A stretch of 10,569 nt of DNA, taken from positions 1 to 10,569 of the forward strand of contig CAZGMC010000117.1 of assembly GCA_964526565.1 (NCBI GenBank). Reading direction: 5' to 3'. Under the pieces are notes generated by a model. It had not been told where the DNA came from. It made no database searches and saw nothing but the letters and a program-made list of their open reading frames with translations. Numbering within the stretch: position 1 is the stretch's first letter; each line of letters opens with the position of its first letter. Position numbers and translations under genes: made by a program. Below are positions 6,501 to 10,569 of the stretch, in pieces. This DNA comes from CAZGMC01 sp964526565. GTDB taxonomy: Bacteria > Pseudomonadota > Alphaproteobacteria > DSM-16000 > Inquilinaceae.

Positions 6501-7442
6501 TCAGTGTTGTGCGGTCTGCGCGTACACCGCGGCCAGGTCGTCGTCGTCGAAGCGGTAGGCGGTGTTGCAGAACTCGCAGCGGATGACGACGGCGTCCTCG
6601 TCCGCCTCCTTGCAGGCCATCACTTCTCCCCGCGGCAACGATGCCAGGATGCGCGCCACGCGGTCGCGCGAGCAGCGGCAGCGCGGGCGGAACGTGGCCG
6701 GGCGGAACACGCGCACGCCGTCCTCGTGGAACAGCCGGTAGAGCAGCACGTTCGGCGACAGGTCGGGGTCGAGCAGCTCGTCGTCGGTGCAGGCGTGCAT
6801 CAGCACCATGGCACGGCGCCAGTCGTCCTCGGCGTGGCTGGGCACCACCTGGTTCTCGTCCGGCAGCCGCTGCACCATCAGGGCGCCGCCGCGCCAGCGG
6901 CCGTCGCGCTGGTCGACAGCGACACGCATGCCGGCTTCGATCTGTTCCGACTGGCGGAAATAGTGCTGCAGGCAGTCGGCCAGCGTCCGCCCGCTGAGCT
7001 CGACGATGCCCTGGTACGGCTCGGAGAACTCGCCCTGGTCGACGGTGAAGGCGAGCAGCCCGTCGCCGAGCAGGGCCGGCACCTCCGGCGCCGTCCCCTC
7101 GGCCAGCCGCTCGGCGTTGACGCGGGCATAGCCGCGCAGGTTGCCGTCGGAGGTGACGTCGGCCACCAGCATCGACACGGCGCCATCGCCGCGCGCCTGC
7201 AGGGTGAACACGCCCTCGAACTTCAGCGCACTGCCGAGCATGGCGGCGAGCAGCACGGTCTCGCCGAGCAGCCGCGCTACCGGCTCGGGGTAGGCATGGG
7301 CCGAGACGATCTCGTCGAGGGCGCCGTCCAGGCGGACCAGCCGGCCGCGCAGGTTCGACGCCTCGATCTGGAACGGCTGGGCGACGTCGTCGGCCGGCCC
7401 TTCGGGCACGACGCGGCCGTCGCCGGTTACTGCAGACACCAC
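6501..7442 (-). CDS. hslO: Hsp33, redox-regulated molecular chaperone
   Basis: Hsp33 is a cytoplasmic holdase activated by oxidation: four zinc-bound cysteines form disulfides, the protein unfolds in part, and it binds aggregating proteins. The frame is open up to 7556, but I choose GTG at 7442 (or its neighbour at 7439), which gives about 313 residues. AAGGG lies upstream at normal spacing, and the extra N-terminal residues above it look unlike the family. The N-terminal substrate domain begins near residue 22 (AQPFQIEASNLRGRLVRL). The zinc switch is Cys255-X-Cys257-X31-Cys289-XX-Cys292, matching the family pattern, and there is one extra Cys at 277. The start overlaps the end of argF by about 16 bp, so translation is probably coupled and the gene is last in the argD-argF-hslO operon, an arrangement I recall from alphaproteobacteria. 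Confidence 0.95.
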   Translation of the reverse strand: MVSAVTGDGRVVPEGPADDVAQPFQIEASNLRGRLVRLDGALDEIVSAHAYPEPVARLLGETVLLAAMLGSALKFEGVFTLQARGDGAVSMLVADVTSDGNLRGYARVNAERLAEGTAPEVPALLGDGLLAFTVDQGEFSEPYQGIVELSGRTLADCLQHYFRQSEQIEAGMRVAVDQRDGRWRGGALMVQRLPDENQVVPSHAEDDWRRAMVLMHACTDDELLDPDLSPNVLLYRLFHEDGVRVFRPATFRPRCRCSRDRVARILASLPRGEVMACKEADEDAVVIRCEFCNTAYRFDDDDLAAVYAQTAQH

Positions 7443-8359
7443 AACAGGATTCCCTTCTGCGAATGCAGCCGGTTCTCCGCCTCGTCCCACACCACCGAAT
7501 GCGGGCCGTCGATGACGCCGTTGGTGACCTCCTCGCCGCGGTGCGCCGGCAGGCAATGCATGAAGATGGCCTCGGGCCCGGCCAGGCGCATCAGCCGGTC
7601 GTTCACCTGGTAGGAGCGCAGCAGGGTGTGGCGCGACGGCGCCTCCTTGTCGCCCATGGACACCCAGGTGTCGGTCACCACGCAGTCGGCACCGCGCACC
7701 ATGCTGTCGGGATCGTTGCCGACGGTGACGCGCGCGCCCTTGCCGGCGGCCCAGGCCAGCAGCTCGGCCGGCGGCTGCAGCTCCTCCGGGCAGGCCATGC
7801 GCAGCTCGAAGTCGAACATCGCCGCCGCCCGGATCCAGGTGCGTGCCACGTTGTTGCCGTCGCCGACCCAGGCGACGATGCGCCCGGCGATCGGCCCGCG
7901 GTGCTCCTCGAAGGTCATGACATCGGCCATCAACTGGCAGGGATGGCTGCTGTCGGTCAGTCCGTTGATGACAGGTATGGTGGCCGCGTCGGCCATTTCC
8001 AACAGCCGGTCCTCGTCCCAGGTGCGGATCATGATGGCGTCGACATAGCGTGACAGCACCCGGGCCGTGTCGCCGATGGTCTCGCCGCGGCCGAGCTGCA
8101 ATTCGGAGCCGGTCAGCATCAGGGCCTGGCCGCCGAGCTGGTGCATCGCCACCTCGAACGACACGCGGGTGCGCGTCGACGGCTTCTCGAAGATCATCGC
8201 CAGCGTCCTGCCGAGCAGCGGGTGACTGGCGTTGCCGCGCGGGTCGTCGCGCTTGAGGGCCACGCTGGTGTCGATGATGTGGCGCAGCTCGTCCCGCCCG
8301 AGGCGGTGCAGGTTGATGAAATGCCTTACTGGCTTCTTCGTGTCCGGCATCGTATTCAT
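7427..8359 (-). CDS. argF: Ornithine carbamoyltransferase, anabolic
   Basis: This cytoplasmic enzyme joins carbamoyl phosphate and L-ornithine to make L-citrulline, the sixth step of arginine synthesis. The ATG at 8359 gives 310 residues, normal for the family. It overlaps the argD stop as ATGA and has GGAG 8 nt upstream within argD. The longer frame up to 8386 is rejected because its extra residues overlap argD and have no better start. Motifs seen are STRTR (61-65, carbamoyl-phosphate binding), HPCQ (139-142), WVGDGNNVARTW near 170-180, and HCLP (268-271, ornithine/catalytic). The last codons overlap the hslO start. Placement after argD and the complete motif set favour an anabolic enzyme over the catabolic arcB type. 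Confidence 0.97.
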   Translation of the reverse strand: MNTMPDTKKPVRHFINLHRLGRDELRHIIDTSVALKRDDPRGNASHPLLGRTLAMIFEKPSTRTRVSFEVAMHQLGGQALMLTGSELQLGRGETIGDTARVLSRYVDAIMIRTWDEDRLLEMADAATIPVINGLTDSSHPCQLMADVMTFEEHRGPIAGRIVAWVGDGNNVARTWIRAAAMFDFELRMACPEELQPPAELLAWAAGKGARVTVGNDPDSMVRGADCVVTDTWVSMGDKEAPSRHTLLRSYQVNDRLMRLAGPEAIFMHCLPAHRGEEVTNGVIDGPHSVVWDEAENRLHSQKGILLWCLQ

Positions 8360-9537
8360 GGCCCCGGCTCCGTCATCGAGGCACACACCGTGTCAAGGAT
8401 GGCGACGGCCTGGTCGACCTCGGCCTCGGTGATGATCAGCGGCGGCAGCAGCCGGACCACGTTGTCCGACGCCGGCACCGCCAGCAGCCCGGCCCCGCGC
8501 AGGGCAGTGATGACCTCGCCATTGGGCGGCACGCATTTCAGGCCCAGCATCAGGCCGGCGCCGCGCACCTCGGCGATGACCGCCGGGTGGCGCCGCGACA
8601 GATCGACCAGCTGGCGCCACAGGATACGGGCGATCCGGTCGACCTCGTCCAGGAACCCCGGTTCCAGCAGCACGTCGAGCACGGCGTTGCCGATGGCCAT
8701 GGCCAGCGGATTGCCACCGTACGTGGTGCCGTGGGTGCCGGCGGTCATGGCCGCGGCGGCGCGCTCGGTGGCCAGGCAGGCGCCCAGGGGAAAGCCGCTG
8801 CCGATGCCCTTGGCGGCGCACATCACGTCCGGCGTCACCCCGGCCCATTCATGGGCGAACAGCTTGCCGGAGCGGCCGTAGCCGGTCTGGATCTCGTCGA
8901 AATAGAGCAGCAGGCCGTACTCGTCCGCGGTCTCGCGCAGGGCGCGCAGGTAGTCGAGGGAAGCCGGCTGGATGCCGCCCTCGCCCAGGATCGGCTCGAC
9001 GCAGATGGCCGCCGTCTCCGCGCCGATCGCGGCGCGCAGCTCGTTCATGTTGCCGAAGGCGACCTGGTCGAAGCCCTCGACCAGCGGCCCGAAACCGTTG
9101 ACCAGCTTTTCGGTCCTGGCGGCGGCGATGGCGGCCAGGGTGCGGCCGTGGAAGGCGCCGCCGACGGTGATCACCCGCCAGCGCTCGGGCGCGCCGCGCT
9201 GGTGGTGATAGCGCCGGACCAGCTTGACGCCGCACTCCCATGCCTCGACGCCGGAATTGGCGAAGAACACGGTATCGGCGAAGGTGTGGGCGACCAGCCG
9301 CTCGGCCAGCCGCTCCTGCCCCGGAATCCGGTAAAGGTTCGACGTATGCCAGACCTTCGCTGCCTGGTCCTGCAACGCCCGGACGAGGTGCGGGTGGCAG
9401 TGGCCGAGCGACGTGACCGCGATGCCGCTGCCGAAATCGAGATGGCGTCGGCCGCGCTCGTCATACAGGTACGGGCCGTCGCCCTTGACGAACGCAATGT
9501 CGGCTCTCGCATAGGTCGGCATCACGGCGGGAATCAT
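8356..9537 (-). CDS. argD: Acetylornithine aminotransferase, PLP-dependent
   Basis: ArgD transfers the amino group between glutamate and N-acetylglutamate semialdehyde to give N-acetylornithine; in many bacteria the same enzyme also serves lysine synthesis as the DapC step. The ATG at 9537 gives 393 residues, typical of the class-III aminotransferase family. GGAAG lies 6 nt upstream, and the product begins MIPAVMPTYARADIAF, as this family usually does. Key features are NSGVEA (95-100, cofactor phosphate), GGAFHGRTLA (126-135), DEIQTGYGRSG (214-224, with the Asp that contacts the pyridine nitrogen), and CAAKGIGSGFPLGA with the Schiff-base lysine at 243. It is the first gene of argD-argF-hslO, behind a strong promoter and a leader of about 120 nt. 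ATGA links it to argF. Confidence 0.96.
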   Translation of the reverse strand: MIPAVMPTYARADIAFVKGDGPYLYDERGRRHLDFGSGIAVTSLGHCHPHLVRALQDQAAKVWHTSNLYRIPGQERLAERLVAHTFADTVFFANSGVEAWECGVKLVRRYHHQRGAPERWRVITVGGAFHGRTLAAIAAARTEKLVNGFGPLVEGFDQVAFGNMNELRAAIGAETAAICVEPILGEGGIQPASLDYLRALRETADEYGLLLYFDEIQTGYGRSGKLFAHEWAGVTPDVMCAAKGIGSGFPLGACLATERAAAAMTAGTHGTTYGGNPLAMAIGNAVLDVLLEPGFLDEVDRIARILWRQLVDLSRRHPAVIAEVRGAGLMLGLKCVPPNGEVITALRGAGLLAVPASDNVVRLLPPLIITEAEVDQAVAILDTVCASMTEPGP

Positions 9538-9634
9538 GGCGGTCTTCCGCTCGGGCTGAAGGTCGGGGATCGGGTTTGCGGATGACGGCGCAGCCGTGCC
9601 GCCCCGTGTCCGGCAGTGCGGCGCAAACGACAAC

Positions 9635-9652
9635 GGCGCGGTCGCCCGCGCC
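9635..9652 (-). promoter_or_regulatory. GC hairpin at the start of the argD leader
   Basis: GGCGCGG and CCGCGCC form a perfect 7-bp stem with a 4-nt loop, placed about 10 nt after the predicted transcription start. On the transcribed strand it is followed by a T/G-rich GTTGTCGTTTG stretch. That could be a weak attenuator or simply a 5' stabilising hairpin. The stem is visible in the sequence; a regulatory role is inference. Confidence 0.35.
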
Positions 9653-9666
9653 GCTCATGCCTGTGG

Positions 9667-9695
9667 ATTAGAGGGGCCGGCAGCGGGCTTGTCAA
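9667..9695 (-). promoter_or_regulatory. Sigma-70-type promoter for the argD-argF-hslO operon
   Basis: On the - strand, a perfect TTGACA -35 box (9695-9690) is followed by a 17-nt spacer and a TCTAAT -10 box (9672-9667), one base from TATAAT. Transcription should begin near 9660-9662, leaving a leader of about 120 nt before the argD start at 9537. The box pair stands out in GC-rich DNA and points at argD. No ArgR-like operator was recognised. Confidence 0.75.
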
Positions 9696-9859
9696 TGGTT
9701 GGTCAGGTCCGGCCCACGGCAACGGGTTCAGGTTGACGCGATGCGTGCAGGAACCGGTGGCGTTCGGCAGGATTCCGGCAGGATGGCGTGACTCATGGTG
9801 TGTCGATATCGCACAGCAGCCGGCATCGGGACGATCAGGACCTGGCCGGCAACCGTGGT

Positions 9860-9889
9860 TGACGGGAGTGACCTGCGCCACTCCCGTCA
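9860..9889 (-). terminator. Strong hairpin after the LamG-domain gene, likely terminator
   Basis: TGACGGGAGTG (9860-9870) and its exact reverse complement CACTCCCGTCA (9879-9889) make an 11-bp stem with an 8-nt loop, starting 33 bp after the stop at 9923. The position suits a transcription end point separating this gene from the argD promoter. There is no T-run after the stem, so it would be a non-canonical intrinsic terminator or an mRNA 3'-end stabiliser. Confidence 0.55.
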
Positions 9890-9922
9890 GTCCACGACGA
9901 CAAGACCTGATTGAACGGGACG

Positions 9923-10569
9923 TTAGACAAAGTCGAACGAAGATCGCGCTGCCAGATCCGCGATCAAACTCGCGGCGAGCACCTCGTCGTAGATCTCCAC
10001 GTCGGCAATCTGGCCGGAGAAGGGGTTGGTGAAGCTGTCGTCTCCGGTTGCGCTGCCCCAGCCGAGGCCGCCGACATTGAGCACTTCGTTGTTGTTCTCC
10101 CAGTTCATAATGAAACTTCCGTTCTCGGCGACCAGATTGCCGTCAACGTAGAGACCGACGCCATCCGGTCCGAAGACGGCCGCGACTTCGTACTCCTGGT
10201 CGGGATTGAGGTCCTCGAACACGAACACGATCTGGTCCCCGCCATCCTGCAAACGCACGTTCAGGTCACCATTGTCGATGTAGGCGGCGAAGTGGTTGCC
10301 GCCTCCGACAAAGGCCGAGGCATCCTTGACGACGAGCCCCTGGCGCACCGCCGGATTGTCGTCGATGAACGAGAACGCGATCGTGCCCTGCGCGATGTTG
10401 AGCGCCGCATCCGGCCCATAGTTGTCCACGTCTCCCGACGACCCTGAGTAGGTCTCAACACCCGGCTGCTCGAACACCGGGGTCGGCAGGACCGGTTCGT
10501 CCGAGACGGTGACGGTGACGGTTGCCGTGTCGGTGCCGCCGTTGCCGTCGTCGACGGTGTAGGTGAAGC
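9923..10569 (-). CDS. C-terminal part of a large extracellular LamG-domain protein (partial)
   Basis: This frame is open to the window edge, so the 214 residues seen are only the C-terminal end; the start lies beyond 10569. The first part, FTYTVDDGNGGTDTATVTVTV at the window edge, is the typical last strand of bacterial cadherin-like/VCBS-type beta repeats found in giant secreted adhesins. A short Pro-rich linker leads into about 170 residues resembling a LamG/concanavalin A-like jelly-roll domain: acidic, Gly/Asn-rich, almost lysine- and cysteine-free, with the characteristic GVGLYVDGNLVAENGSF segment and an end-of-domain FSGQIADVEIYDEVL. It probably binds carbohydrate or another surface ligand outside the cell. 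A GTG at 10477 could serve as a start, but the repeat residues in frame upstream argue against it. A strong hairpin follows the stop. No RTX nonapeptides are seen in this part. Confidence 0.88.
   Translation of the reverse strand, partial: FTYTVDDGNGGTDTATVTVTVSDEPVLPTPVFEQPGVETYSGSSGDVDNYGPDAALNIAQGTIAFSFIDDNPAVRQGLVVKDASAFVGGGNHFAAYIDNGDLNVRLQDGGDQIVFVFEDLNPDQEYEVAAVFGPDGVGLYVDGNLVAENGSFIMNWENNNEVLNVGGLGWGSATGDDSFTNPFSGQIADVEIYDEVLAASLIADLAARSSFDFV

Larger units (their letters stand above)
9538..9922. other. Intergenic region between the LamG-domain gene and argD
   Basis: Both neighbours are on the - strand, so this interval holds the end of one transcription unit and the start of the next: the hairpin at 9860-9889, the argD promoter at 9667-9695 and its leader with the hairpin at 9635-9652. 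No convincing gene is present on either strand. The open frames crossing it (for example + 9616-10032) lack a plausible start site and run into the antisense of the LamG gene. Confidence 0.7.

Noticed and set aside
6339..7613. 424-codon + strand open frame opposite hslO
   Set aside because: It is antisense to a clear Hsp33 gene, and its peptide looks like a reversed shadow (His/Gln/Val-rich).
8587..9585. 332-codon + strand open frame opposite argD
   Set aside because: It is a shadow of argD on the other strand, with no motif and no supporting start site.
9616..10032. + strand gene of 138 codons
   Set aside because: It begins inside the argD leader, has no ribosome-binding site, and ends antisense to the LamG gene with shadow-like Arg-rich sequence.

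Overview
The window comes from a very GC-rich bacterial genome. GC3-saturated codons, the NiFe-hydrogenase maturation cluster and the argD-argF-hslO order fit an alphaproteobacterium, perhaps a Rhodospirillales-type organism. That placement is inference from gene order and composition, not from a marker gene.

Region 1 (1-4983, + strand) is a NiFe-hydrogenase maturation operon, hypB-hypF-hypC-hypD. A 14-bp tandem repeat of 15 full units runs to within 11 bases of the hypB start codon. The genes are tightly packed: hypF starts 5 bp after the hypB stop, and hypC and hypD share an ATGA overlap. HypB handles nickel. HypF makes the carbamoyl/cyano ligand precursor. HypC and HypD carry the Fe(CN)2CO unit. 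hypE, HypF's partner and often the next gene, is not found after hypD. HypF carries an apparent in-frame insertion built around a GC-rich palindrome.

Region 2 (4984-6500) is a composition break. After hypD come about 375 bp of gene-poor DNA with a perfect 11-bp inverted repeat and a possible gene remnant. Next is an AT-rich gene for an unknown protein with two predicted membrane helices (5360-6103), followed by about 400 bp with no convincing gene. This looks like horizontally acquired DNA at the end of the hyp operon.

Region 3 (9695 down to 6501, - strand) is an arginine-biosynthesis operon with a redox chaperone: argD, argF, then hslO (Hsp33). argD and argF overlap by ATGA, and argF and hslO overlap by about 16 bp. 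A near-consensus sigma-70 promoter sits about 130 bp upstream of argD.

Region 4 (9860-10569, - strand) is the C-terminal part of a probably large extracellular protein. A cadherin/VCBS-like beta repeat leads into a LamG (concanavalin A-like) domain, and the gene is followed by a strong hairpin. Its N-terminal part lies beyond the window.
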